From: Embleya sp040605455
Lineage (GTDB): Bacteria; Actinomycetota; Actinomycetes; Streptomycetales; Streptomycetaceae
Direction of reading: 5' to 3'
NCBI RefSeq assembly: GCF_040605455.1
Contig: NZ_JBEXCV010000242.1
Span: forward strand, 1-8,665
DNA length: 8,665 bases
Part shown: one piece after another, positions 1 to 5,677 of the stretch
How positions within the stretch are numbered: the stretch's first letter is position 1
How the letters are laid out: each line of letters begins with the position of its first letter
Made by a program: the position numbers and the translations under genes
Notes under the pieces: generated by a model
Database searches by the model: none
The model's input: the letters and a program-made list of their open reading frames with translations, nothing else
What the model was told of the DNA's origin: nothing

Positions 1-75
1 GGGCGGCCCCCCCCCCCCCCCCCCCGCTCGGGGGGGCCGGGGGGGGCCCGGGGGGGGCCCCGCCCCCCCGCGCCG
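1..75. other. Low-complexity G/C homopolymer left end
   Basis: The first 75 bases are almost only long runs of C and G, including an uninterrupted run of 19 C. Such runs are not typical of Streptomyces coding or intergenic DNA. They resemble the unreliable end of a draft contig. The right end has the same character, so the window is probably an entire short contig. Reading frames that cross this stretch should not be trusted. Confidence 0.75.
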
Positions 76-334
76 TCGGCGCCCGGTCTCGCGGACGAAC
101 GACGCCGACCCGGGGCAACCTGCCGTCCGCTCGCCGTCGGCCACCGGTTCGGCGTCGTACCACCGGTCGCCGCCGTTGATTCGGACCCGGGTGGCCGGCG
201 CCCCGGCCCGAAAATCGTTCCGGTTCCCTCGGGCCGTGACCGCCTCCCATGCCTCCCACCCGCCGCGCGTCCCCATCGATGGTGAAGTCTTCGGCGGTGC
301 AATCGCCGGACCTGGCCCGCCGGTTGGTGGCCAC
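1..334 (-). CDS. Possible partial ORF of unknown function running off the left edge
   Basis: A minus-strand frame is open from a GTG at 334 to the left edge and continues into the low-complexity end, so its C-terminus is missing or unreliable. The readable part, about 85 residues, is charged and rich in Trp, Arg and Asp. It includes a WEAWEAV stretch and a RINGGDRWYDAEP stretch. Its third codon positions are the most GC-rich of the three, as expected for coding DNA in this kind of genome. I do not recognise a family. No clear ribosome binding site precedes the GTG, and the frame is also open further upstream, so a frameshifted continuation of the 369-635 frame is possible given the poor sequence quality nearby. 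It may also be chance. Confidence 0.3.
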   Translation of the reverse strand, partial: MATNRRARSGDCTAEDFTIDGDARRVGGMGGGHGPREPERFSGRGAGHPGPNQRRRPVVRRRTGGRRRADGRLPRVGVVRPRDRAPTARGGGAPPGPPPAPPSGGGGGGAA

Positions 335-368
335 AGCGGTAGGTCCGACGGGATCCGGCCCGTACCGA

Positions 369-635
369 TCACGCGCGGACGATCGCAGGCGCGTCGATAC
401 GGCCGGCGTCGACCGGATGTTCCGAGGGCGACGGTCGTTCCGCCGGGTCGTCCTGGACGACTCCGGTCGTTTCCGGGTCGCGCACCATCGCGACGATGGC
501 CTCGACCTCGGTGACGGGGTTCGGCGCGTCCTGTTCGCCCGTCTCGGTCGGACCGCCCCGGCGACCGGGCGGGCCGCCCCCGTGCGCTGCGTCAGCCGCC
601 TCGACCAAAACCTCGCCGGGTTCCACACCACGCAT
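369..635 (-). CDS. Possible small hypothetical protein (88 aa)
   Basis: This is an ATG-initiated minus-strand frame of 88 codons that begins just beyond the 661-701 hairpin and ends at a TGA at 369-371. The predicted product is acidic and rich in Ala, Gly, Pro, Val and Glu, with no recognisable domain, signal or membrane segment. Second codon positions are the least GC-rich, as in real Streptomyces genes. The opposite-strand frame that shares the same middle positions shows the same bias, so composition does not settle which strand is coding. There is only a weak G-rich stretch about 12 nt before the ATG and no clear Shine-Dalgarno sequence. It would sit downstream of the membrane-protein gene but beyond its likely terminator. 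I give it as a tentative hypothetical only. Confidence 0.25.
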   Translation of the reverse strand: MRGVEPGEVLVEAADAAHGGGPPGRRGGPTETGEQDAPNPVTEVEAIVAMVRDPETTGVVQDDPAERPSPSEHPVDAGRIDAPAIVRA

Positions 636-660
636 CGGCGTCGCGCACCCCCACGACAGC

Positions 661-701
661 GAACTCCGGCCCCCGAGAACAAGTCTCGGAGACCGGAGTT
701 C
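661..701 (-). terminator. Strong hairpin, likely terminator of the esterase/membrane-protein operon
   Basis: Bases 661-678 and 684-701 form an 18-bp stem with two mismatches around a 5-nt loop (ACAAG). The outer nine pairs (GAACTCCGG with CCGGAGTTC) are perfect. The hairpin lies 80 nt past the stop codon of the membrane-protein gene on the minus strand. There is no T-run on either side, which is usual for actinomycete terminators, so function rests on stem strength and position. It could also stop transcription arriving from the other direction. Confidence 0.6.
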
Positions 702-780
702 CTCGCCGCGGTCGTCGGTCACGATTCGCCACCGGCATCCCGTGGGGGGACGCGGGTCGAGAACAAGCTCCGCAGGAAGG

Positions 781-1368
781 TCAGCTGGTTCGGGTGCCCG
801 GCCGGCGGGCCCTCCAGCCCAGCAGCAGAGCCTGGGCGATGAAGAAGATTCCACCGCCCGTGGCGTACGTCGACAGCACGTCGAGCGAGGGCTTGTCGCC
901 CTGGGCCTGGATGTTGTAGAAGATGCCGACGAGGAAGGACAACCCGCCGGAGATCAGGGTCGGCCACTGCTTGCCGAACTCGGGGCCGCGCCGCCGCAGG
1001 CCGACGATCACTTGGGCGACACCGGAGATGGCGGCCCAGGCGCCGAACACATGGAGCACCGGTTCCACGCCGCCCGCGCCTGCGACGCCGACCGCGATGG
1101 CGGCCGCCACGCTGAGCACCCCGTTGAACGCCGTGATCCGACGCCCCGAACCAGCGGGGGTGACGCGGTAGTCGATCAGCGAGGACACCGCGTCGATCAG
1201 CGGGTAGGCGACCAGCAGGGTGATGGCCGGCGCGTCGACGTCCTCGTGGGCCCGGGCGAACGCCAGGGCCCACACCACGGCCAGCACGCCGCGGCACAGG
1301 TAGAGCCTCGGCAGGAAGGATCGCTCGCGGGCCACCCGACTCGACGACGTAGCTGTCTGCGTGCTCAT
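781..1368 (-). CDS. Small multi-pass membrane protein, DUF308/HdeD-like
   Basis: The 195-residue product has a short Ser/Thr/Arg-rich N-terminus followed by about six hydrophobic segments, near residues 22-38, 49-67, 78-100, 104-124, 137-153 and 168-185. Basic residues fall between or after them (RRR near 125, RARR near the C-terminus). This architecture and the Gly/Ala-rich helices resemble DUF308 (HdeD-like) small integral membrane proteins, whose biochemical role is largely unknown. The family call is from general appearance and is tentative; the membrane-protein call is firm. The start ATG at 1368 has an AGGA sequence about 9 nt upstream. The gene begins only 42 nt after the esterase stop, on the same strand, so co-transcription is likely. 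The protein may be a membrane companion of the secreted esterase, but nothing in the sequence proves this. Confidence 0.8.
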   Translation of the reverse strand: MSTQTATSSSRVARERSFLPRLYLCRGVLAVVWALAFARAHEDVDAPAITLLVAYPLIDAVSSLIDYRVTPAGSGRRITAFNGVLSVAAAIAVGVAGAGGVEPVLHVFGAWAAISGVAQVIVGLRRRGPEFGKQWPTLISGGLSFLVGIFYNIQAQGDKPSLDVLSTYATGGGIFFIAQALLLGWRARRPGTRTS

Positions 1369-1410
1369 GATGGTTGGTCCTTTCTCACGTCGTGGGGGTC
1401 GGCGGCACGG

Positions 1411-3024
1411 TCAGTGCCGGGACGGGGAAACGCACCGGAAGCTGGAGGCGACGGCCGGGTCTCCGTGGCCCCTGTAGCCGGACACCTGCGGGTAGGTGCA
1501 CAGGTCACGGGTGACGGTTTGGCCGGAGGCGTTGGTCAGGGTGGCGGGGAGCGTCCTGGGAGCCTTGCCGTGCTCGACCCAGGCGGTCAGGGCGGCCAGG
1601 CCGTCGGTCGAGCCGTTGAGGCCGCAATGGGCCGTGCCCGGCGCGAGGAAGAGGCGGTAGAAGTCGTCGACCCGCTTGGCGCCGCCCATCTTCCGCTCGA
1701 CCTGCTCGCGGTACTGCACGGTGCCCTGGGCGGGGATGAACTGGTCGGCCAGTCCGTGCCATGTCAACAGCTTGCCACCGGAGTTGCGGTAGGCGGACAG
1801 GTCGGGGTCGTCCGTACCGATGACCTTGTCGTACTGGGCCTGGGACTGCTTGAACAGCTCCGTGAACTGGCTGTACGTGATCGTCGAGAGGTCGAAGGAC
1901 GGGTCCTGCTTCAGCCAGAGCCGAACCCACAGGGCGGGCACGGGGAAGGGTGCTCCCGTGACGTTGCCGTCGGCGTCCGGCGCGTTGGTGTTCGCCAGGC
2001 CCTTCAGGTCGGCCCCGATCGGGACGCCGGCCCACAGCTTCTTGCCCGAGGGGGTCCGCGGGCCGTCCCAGATCTTTCGCACGACGGCGGCGTCGGCCGC
2101 CGTGATGGTCATCTCCTGACCGTTGCACACGACTTTGGTGCCGATCAGCGTGCGGGGGTCGAAATTGCACCGGTCCGGGTCCTCGACCAGGCCGTCCTTG
2201 ACGCCGTCGCCTGGGTCGCAGGCCTTGACGGCGGCGTCGGTGAAGGTGTCGAGTTCACAGGTGCTCGGGTGGGTCTTCTCGTTGTTCATCACCACCTGCG
2301 GCCACAGGGTGGCGACCTCGAACTCGTCCCAGTTGACGGCGGGCGCGCCCGCGAGGATGCCGTCGTAGTCGTCGGGGTAGCGCTGAGCCTCCATGTAGCC
2401 CTGGCGTCCGCCGGTGGAGCAGCCGGTGAAGTAGGAGTAGGCGGCGCGCTTGCCGTAGACCGCGTCGACGACCTCCTTGCCGACGACCGCCGCTTCGTGC
2501 TGGGAGCGGGAGGCGAAGTTCTGCAACAGCGCGGTGTCGACCCGGCCCTTGTCGTTCAGTGCCCAGCTGGTGTCGAGGACGTCACCGACGCCGGCGTCCG
2601 TGGTCGTCGCCGCGTAGCCGTTCTTGACGGCGGTGCCCATACCGACACCTCCGTCACCGGCTCCGTAGGCGCTGCCGCCGAGCGCCTGGAAGCGCCCGTT
2701 CCAGCCGGTCACCGGCAGCCAGGTCCGCACCTTGGCGTGGTCACCGTCCCCCGGGTGAGTGAGGGTGACCGTCACGTCGCAGAAGGCCGGGACATCGGCG
2801 ACCGAGCCGACCAGGATCCCGGTGTTGTTGATGGTCCCTCCCTCGTTGCGGACCGAGGTCACCGACTCCACCCTGGTGCCGGCCGGAGCCTTCACGGAGA
2901 CGGTCGAGCAGTTGGACGGCGCGGAGTCGGTGGAAATCTCGGCGGCCGCCGAAGCGCCACCCGGAAGGTACACCGCAGCTGCCAGCGGGACGCCGGCCGC
3001 GAGAAGGGTCAGAAGTCGCATCAT
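1411..3024 (-). CDS. Secreted tannase/feruloyl esterase family alpha/beta-hydrolase
   Basis: The product is 537 aa and belongs to the tannase/feruloyl esterase family, which hydrolyses ester bonds of phenolic acids such as gallate or ferulate. It starts with a signal peptide: MMR, a hydrophobic stretch (LLTLLAAGVPLAAAV), then a likely cleavage site after ASA near residue 27, so it is probably exported. The nucleophile lies in GCSTGG (Ser203), the acid in GLADQ (Asp427) and the base in TAHCG (His466). Cys202 and Cys467 flank the Ser and His exactly as in the family's CS-D-HC motif, where they form a disulfide beside the active site. The region between Ser and Asp would include the lid. I chose the ATG at 3024 (or the adjacent one at 3021) because AGGAAAG lies just upstream and the signal peptide then begins cleanly. 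An upstream in-frame ATG at 3078 would add 18 Cys-rich residues. The exact substrate cannot be told from sequence. Confidence 0.93.
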   Translation of the reverse strand: MMRLLTLLAAGVPLAAAVYLPGGASAAAEISTDSAPSNCSTVSVKAPAGTRVESVTSVRNEGGTINNTGILVGSVADVPAFCDVTVTLTHPGDGDHAKVRTWLPVTGWNGRFQALGGSAYGAGDGGVGMGTAVKNGYAATTTDAGVGDVLDTSWALNDKGRVDTALLQNFASRSQHEAAVVGKEVVDAVYGKRAAYSYFTGCSTGGRQGYMEAQRYPDDYDGILAGAPAVNWDEFEVATLWPQVVMNNEKTHPSTCELDTFTDAAVKACDPGDGVKDGLVEDPDRCNFDPRTLIGTKVVCNGQEMTITAADAAVVRKIWDGPRTPSGKKLWAGVPIGADLKGLANTNAPDADGNVTGAPFPVPALWVRLWLKQDPSFDLSTITYSQFTELFKQSQAQYDKVIGTDDPDLSAYRNSGGKLLTWHGLADQFIPAQGTVQYREQVERKMGGAKRVDDFYRLFLAPGTAHCGLNGSTDGLAALTAWVEHGKAPRTLPATLTNASGQTVTRDLCTYPQVSGYRGHGDPAVASSFRCVSPSRH

Positions 3025-3026
3025 TT

Positions 3027-3032
3027 CTTTCC
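3027..3032 (-). promoter_or_regulatory. Ribosome binding site deciding the esterase start
   Basis: On the minus strand AGGAAA lies a few bases before the twin ATGs at 3024 and 3021. This fixes the start after residue 18 of the longest open frame and places the hydrophobic signal peptide at the true N-terminus. Confidence 0.6.
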
Positions 3033-3046
3033 TATCGAAGAAGCGA

Positions 3047-3078
3047 GTGTGCACCGGGCAGCAGCAACACGTGTGCAC
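3047..3078. repeat. Direct repeat GTGTGCAC, two copies 24 bp apart
   Basis: GTGTGCAC occurs at 3047-3054 and 3071-3078, in the leader or promoter of the esterase. The 24-bp period is slightly more than two helical turns. The copies could be half-sites for a regulator or chance; no known box is recognised. Confidence 0.35.
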
Positions 3079-3107
3079 ATCACTTGGGCAGAATGGTGGT
3101 CGGTCAA
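3079..3107 (-). promoter_or_regulatory. Candidate promoter of the esterase operon
   Basis: Reading the minus strand, TTGACC (3107-3102) and AGTGAT (3084-3079) are 17 nt apart. The -35 is good; the -10 matches TATAAT at only three positions. The implied transcript would start near 3072, giving an untranslated leader of about 50 nt before the ATG at 3024 and making the upstream ATG at 3078 unusable. Support is positional and moderate. Confidence 0.3.
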
Positions 3108-3195
3108 CGGGTTCACACGGACAAGCTCCGCATGCACATCTCCGTGACTCGTATGCAACCCGAGGCAGGTTCGTCGACGACCGATCGAGACGTTA

Positions 3196-3214
3196 TCACC
3201 GGTTTATACGGTGA
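3196..3214. promoter_or_regulatory. Operator-like inverted repeat, site 1 (TCACC-N9-GGTGA)
   Basis: The 19-bp sequence TCACCGGTTTATACGGTGA has perfect 6-bp arms (TCACCG/CGGTGA) around a 7-bp AT-rich centre, in the divergent region between the esterase and the CGNR regulator. It lies 172 bp upstream of the esterase start. The same 5-9-5 arrangement recurs at 3486-3504 and 6437-6455. It is probably a binding site for a dimeric regulator, and the CGNR protein encoded next to it is the obvious candidate. Confidence 0.55.
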
Positions 3215-3224
3215 CGGCAGAGGC

Positions 3225-3253
3225 GGTGTGAATACCTTCGGCCTGGTCACACC
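3225..3253. promoter_or_regulatory. Inverted repeat GGTGTGA-N15-TCACACC
   Basis: A perfect 7-bp inverted repeat with a 15-nt spacer lies 10 bp from operator-like site 1. It shares the GTGA/TCAC half-site core with that site but has different spacing. It may be a second operator in the divergent esterase/regulator control region. Confidence 0.35.
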
Positions 3254-3291
3254 TTGGCAGCCGCCATATGCCGCGACAACAGTCAGTTGAC

Positions 3292-3346
3292 GGTCCTGAG
3301 TCACGGACCACCCGTTCTCTCGTCCCGTCGATGGGTCCGATCGGAC
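3292..3346. promoter_or_regulatory. Two further dyads in the divergent control region
   Basis: GGTCC-N8-GGACC lies at 3292-3309 and the perfect 12-bp palindrome GTCCGATCGGAC at 3335-3346. Both contain GGTCC or GTCC half-sites and lie in the roughly 480-bp gene-free stretch between the divergent esterase and regulator genes. They may belong to control of either gene. No known box is recognised. Confidence 0.3.
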
Positions 3347-3459
3347 TCCGCGCAAGGAGCACGTGTTGGGTCATTCGACGGTGCGGGGCCGAAAGCGGCG
3401 CACCCCCGACGTCACCCCTTGTCCGCGGTCCCGGTCGTGCGAGTGCACCCCCTGAAACG

Positions 3460-3478
3460 GTGACGATCCTTGCGTCAC
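3460..3478. promoter_or_regulatory. Inverted repeat GTGACG-N7-CGTCAC upstream of the regulator
   Basis: This perfect 6-bp inverted repeat lies immediately before operator-like site 3486-3504; their centres are 26 bp apart. It overlaps a possible -35 (TTGCGT at 3470-3475). Its position suggests a role in control of the CGNR gene. Confidence 0.4.
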
Positions 3479-3485
3479 GCAGTAG

Positions 3486-3504
3486 TCACCTGTCAAGATG
3501 GTGA
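3486..3504. promoter_or_regulatory. Operator-like inverted repeat, site 2, abutting the regulator start
   Basis: TCACCTGTCAAGATGGTGA is a 5-9-5 inverted repeat that ends one base before the GTG start codon of the CGNR regulator. Its layout is the same as the sites at 3196-3214 and 6437-6455, and its central GTCAAG is shared with the degenerate site at 6479-6497. A protein bound here would cover the start of the message, so negative autoregulation is the natural inference. The gene lacks a clear Shine-Dalgarno sequence, and a leaderless or near-leaderless message is possible. Confidence 0.55.
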
Positions 3505-3505
3505 T

Positions 3506-4069
3506 GTGAATCTCAACCATGTCTTCGTCTGCGAGCACCCCGCACTGGACTTCGCGGCGACTCTCCGTGCCCGGCGCTCGACACAGTTCGAGATGCTCGT
3601 GACGCCTGAGCGGCTCAACGCCTGGTACCGGGAGTCCGGACTGGTGGACACGATCACTCCCGGCGAGGAGCACGACGTGCACGAGGCGACGGTCGTGCGC
3701 GAGGCCGTCTATCGGCTCGTCACGGACTGCCGTCTCGGCGAGGAATTCGACCAGGAAGCGCTCGACGTGGTCAACGCCGCCGCGCGCAAAACCCCGGTGA
3801 CGCCGCAGCTCACCAAGACCGGGCGGCTCGTCGAGGCGACGCCCGCGCAGGCGCTGGCGACCGTCGCCCGACAGGCCGTCGAACTGCTCAGCGGCCCGGA
3901 CGTCCCGCTGCTGAAGGAGTGTGGCAATCCCGCGTGCACTCGCGTCTACATCGACCGCTCCCGCGGTATGCGCCGCCAGTGGTGCGGCATGGAATCCTGC
4001 GGCAACAGGATCAAGGCCGCCGCCTACCGCGCGCGCAAGAAGACCGCGGACGCCGTGGCAGCGCACTGA
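3506..4069 (+). CDS. ABATE/CGNR zinc-finger transcriptional regulator
   Basis: The 187-residue product has the two-part layout of the ABATE/CGNR family. An N-terminal ABATE domain (about residues 3-135, beginning HVFVCEHPALDFAATL) is thought to sense ligands. A C-terminal CGNR zinc finger (about 139-180) follows, with cysteines C139-X4-C144 and C160-X4-C165 and the signature CGNR at 165-168, then a basic AAYRARKK tail typical of DNA contact. I placed the start at GTG 3506, not at the upstream in-frame TTG 3470, because family members begin directly with the HVF..NPALDF-like strand and because the TTG start would embed the two dyads in the coding region. There is little Shine-Dalgarno sequence. 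The gene is divergent from the esterase operon, the usual arrangement for a local regulator. The ligand is unknown; a phenolic product of the esterase is speculation. Confidence 0.92.
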   Translation: MNLNHVFVCEHPALDFAATLRARRSTQFEMLVTPERLNAWYRESGLVDTITPGEEHDVHEATVVREAVYRLVTDCRLGEEFDQEALDVVNAAARKTPVTPQLTKTGRLVEATPAQALATVARQAVELLSGPDVPLLKECGNPACTRVYIDRSRGMRRQWCGMESCGNRIKAAAYRARKKTADAVAAH

Positions 4070-4072
4070 CCC

Positions 4073-4087
4073 TGACGCCGGGCGTCA
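4073..4087 (+). terminator. Short hairpin after the CGNR regulator gene
   Basis: TGACGC-CGG-GCGTCA, a perfect 6-bp stem with a 3-nt loop, starts 4 nt after the TGA stop of the regulator. There is no T-run. The position suits a terminator but the stem is short. It could equally be another dyad site, since it contains the TGACG core. Confidence 0.35.
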
Positions 4088-4503
4088 CACGGCCTCGGCG
4101 GGGGCTCCGTCGACCCTCGCGCGGTACGTACACGGCGTATGCCGAGGTGTCGCTTCGAGATGCGTAGAACACTTGAAGCTCACACGACCCTTGGAACCGT
4201 CGCAAGGTAAAACTGCTGCATACGTATCGCCCTGCTGTCGCGTCCTTGTCCGGCGGCACATGTGCGCGGACGGTATCCCGCCACGCCCGGAATGCCCGCA
4301 GGTCACGTATCCACATCCGCGAAACGACACCGCGGCGTCCGACGTGCAACGTCATGCAGGATCGTCGGCAGGAGCGGGCGCATCGACGCCGGCAGTGCGG
4401 GATGAACATGTTTCGACCGATCCTCCGACGTCGACACTTTTCCGCGCGGACACTTCGACACGGGTATCATGCGAAACGTCATCCATCGAAGGAGTGAACG
4501 GTT
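4088..4503. other. Gene-free stretch before the winged-helix gene
   Basis: No convincing gene is seen here: open frames on both strands are short or lack coding composition, and the stretch is more AT-rich than its surroundings. It holds small dyads, namely GCACATGTGC (4256-4265) and GACGT-GCA-ACGTC (4341-4353). Near the downstream gene are three related octamers (CGACACTT 4432-4439, GGACACTT 4448-4455, CGACACGG 4456-4463). It probably carries the promoter of the next gene and may carry an undetected small RNA. Confidence 0.5.
4432..4470 (+). promoter_or_regulatory. Candidate promoter and repeated octamers of the winged-helix gene
   Basis: TATCAT at 4465-4470 is a plausible -10 element, 33 nt before the GTG start, with no convincing -35. 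Just upstream, the octamers at 4432, 4448 and 4456 share GACAC and are candidate regulator contacts. Assignment is by position and similarity only. Confidence 0.3.
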
Positions 4504-5067
4504 GTGACCAGCCAGTCGACCGCCGCGCTCCGATCGCGGTACGTGGAACAAACCGCATCGGACCTCAAGGAGAACCGTCGGCGACAGCAGGAGTTGGCGG
4601 CAAGGATCACGCTGTTGAAACAGGAGGAAGCCCTCCTGACGGACATCCTGGACCTCGCCGAGCGATATGAAGGCTTCGCGGACGCGTCCCGTCTGCCCGA
4701 ACAGGCACAGGACGAGCCTCTCGCGAAAGCTGAGCGTGCACCCGTCGCTTCGCGGCGTTCGGCGTCGGTCGGGACCGCTCCGGCAGACACCCCGGCGCAG
4801 GCCGGCGGGAAGGGGGAACCGCGCCGGCCACGTCTCGGTGAACTCCTGTCGAACTTGCTCGGCACCCACCAGGAGCCACGTCTGGCGAAAGAGTTGCGGG
4901 ACGAACTTCTGGAGAAGCACCCGGACCGCGACCCCACACCCCAGGTGGTGCGAAACACCTTGGAGTCCCTGGTCGCCAAGGGACATGTCCAGCGCCACAA
5001 GCAGCAGCGTTCCGTCATGTACAGCCTGGCGGAGCCGGACGAGGCGAACCGACGTCTGCAATCATGA
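4504..5067 (+). CDS. Coiled-coil plus winged-helix DNA-binding protein, function unknown
   Basis: The 187-aa product has three parts. Residues about 15-58 are a charged heptad-like helix (Leu, Ile and Ala among Lys/Glu/Arg/Gln) that looks like a coiled coil for dimerisation. Residues about 60-108 are a Pro/Ala/Arg-rich linker, probably disordered. Residues about 110-177 look like a winged helix, with a likely recognition helix around PTPQVVRNTLESLVAKGHV and a wing at QRHKQQRSVMYSL. The C-terminal part resembles BlaI-type or replication-initiator-type winged helices, but I do not recognise a named family. The start is GTG 4504, with GAAGGAG 8 nt upstream. The stop overlaps the convergent flavoprotein remnant by 6 bases. 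It is probably a DNA-binding regulator with unknown targets. Confidence 0.8.
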   Translation: MTSQSTAALRSRYVEQTASDLKENRRRQQELAARITLLKQEEALLTDILDLAERYEGFADASRLPEQAQDEPLAKAERAPVASRRSASVGTAPADTPAQAGGKGEPRRPRLGELLSNLLGTHQEPRLAKELRDELLEKHPDRDPTPQVVRNTLESLVAKGHVQRHKQQRSVMYSLAEPDEANRRLQS

Positions 5068-5582
5068 GTCCCGCCTGGTCTCCAACAGGCGCAGCCACAC
5101 CTCACTGATGGTGGGAAAAGCCGGTACGGCGTGCCGGAGGCGCTCGACCGGCACGGCGTGGCGGGCGCGCAGGCGGACGGTGTCGCCGTCGGTGGTTTCC
5201 ACCGACACTTCGCGATCCCCCGTCAGACGTCCGTGGCCACGCAGCAGATCGTGCCGACCGACTTGATCCACTCGGTTTGGCCATCGTCCTTCCAGTCCGC
5301 TGACATGCGGTTGCGGTGCGCGAGGACGGCCTCGGCCGCCAGTGGGCCTTTGACTGCGGGGTCGAGCCCGGGAATGTGTACGGCGTCGGCGCGGAACAGA
5401 ACGGGGCGCAGCAGTGCCTTGCCGGGTTCGCAGGCCCAGTACGAGCACTCGCCACCGACCAGTTCGCTCTCCACGATGACGGTGCTCAGGCCTGCGGCGG
5501 TGGTGCGGTCCGCGACGTTCTCGCCGACGGGTCCTGCGCCGATCACTATGACGTCGTAGGTGCGGATGTTCTCGGTCGTCAT
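5062..5582 (-). pseudogene. Remnant of an E3-type FAD/NAD(P) disulfide oxidoreductase
   Basis: The gene begins well: ATG 5582 with GGAG upstream, a Rossmann GAGPVG (residues 15-20), and a redox-active disulfide in GGECSYWACEPGKALLRP (Cys46, Cys51), as in dihydrolipoamide dehydrogenase/mercuric reductase-like proteins. Near 5251-5252 the frame is lost after IKSVG and the ORF stops at 5223. Inserting one base there restores SVGIDLLRGHGRLTG. In the second frame the sequence continues through RLRARHAV and then jumps directly to PVERLRHAVPAFPTISEVWLRLLE, which is normally the extreme C-terminus. The NAD(P) domain, the rest of the FAD domain and most of the dimerisation domain are missing. About 173 codons remain of the usual 460-480 or so. 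The frameshift could be a sequencing error; the internal deletion is too large to be one. The residual N-terminal peptide could not be a working reductase. Confidence 0.85.
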
Positions 5583-5677
5583 GAGTACTCCGGTGGACGG
5601 GGGCCGGCCGGGTGTCGTCGATCGGTGGTTGGCGTGGCCACCGGGCTCGCGGGGGTCGGCGGTATCGGGACCGGGGC

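Noticed and set aside
2741..2758. TCACC-N8-GGTGA inside the esterase gene
   Set aside because: The spacer is 8, not 9, the centre does not match, and it lies within coding sequence. Probably chance.
3025..3078. Upstream ATG at 3078 for the esterase, adding a Cys-rich 18-residue N-terminus
   Set aside because: It would bury the signal peptide and ignores the AGGAAAG placed correctly for 3024/3021.
496..3147. 883-codon plus-strand open frame opposite the esterase and membrane-protein genes
   Set aside because: It lies antisense to two well-supported genes, has no family resemblance and no ribosome binding site, and is open only because of high GC content.
3371..4066. Minus-strand frame opposite the CGNR regulator
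   Set aside because: The CGNR zinc-finger motif on the plus strand is unmistakable; the antisense frame has no domain.
3921..4670. Plus-strand 249-codon frame spanning the end of the CGNR gene and the gap
   Set aside because: It overlaps the 3' end of the regulator in another frame, then crosses AT-richer non-coding sequence with poor codon composition.
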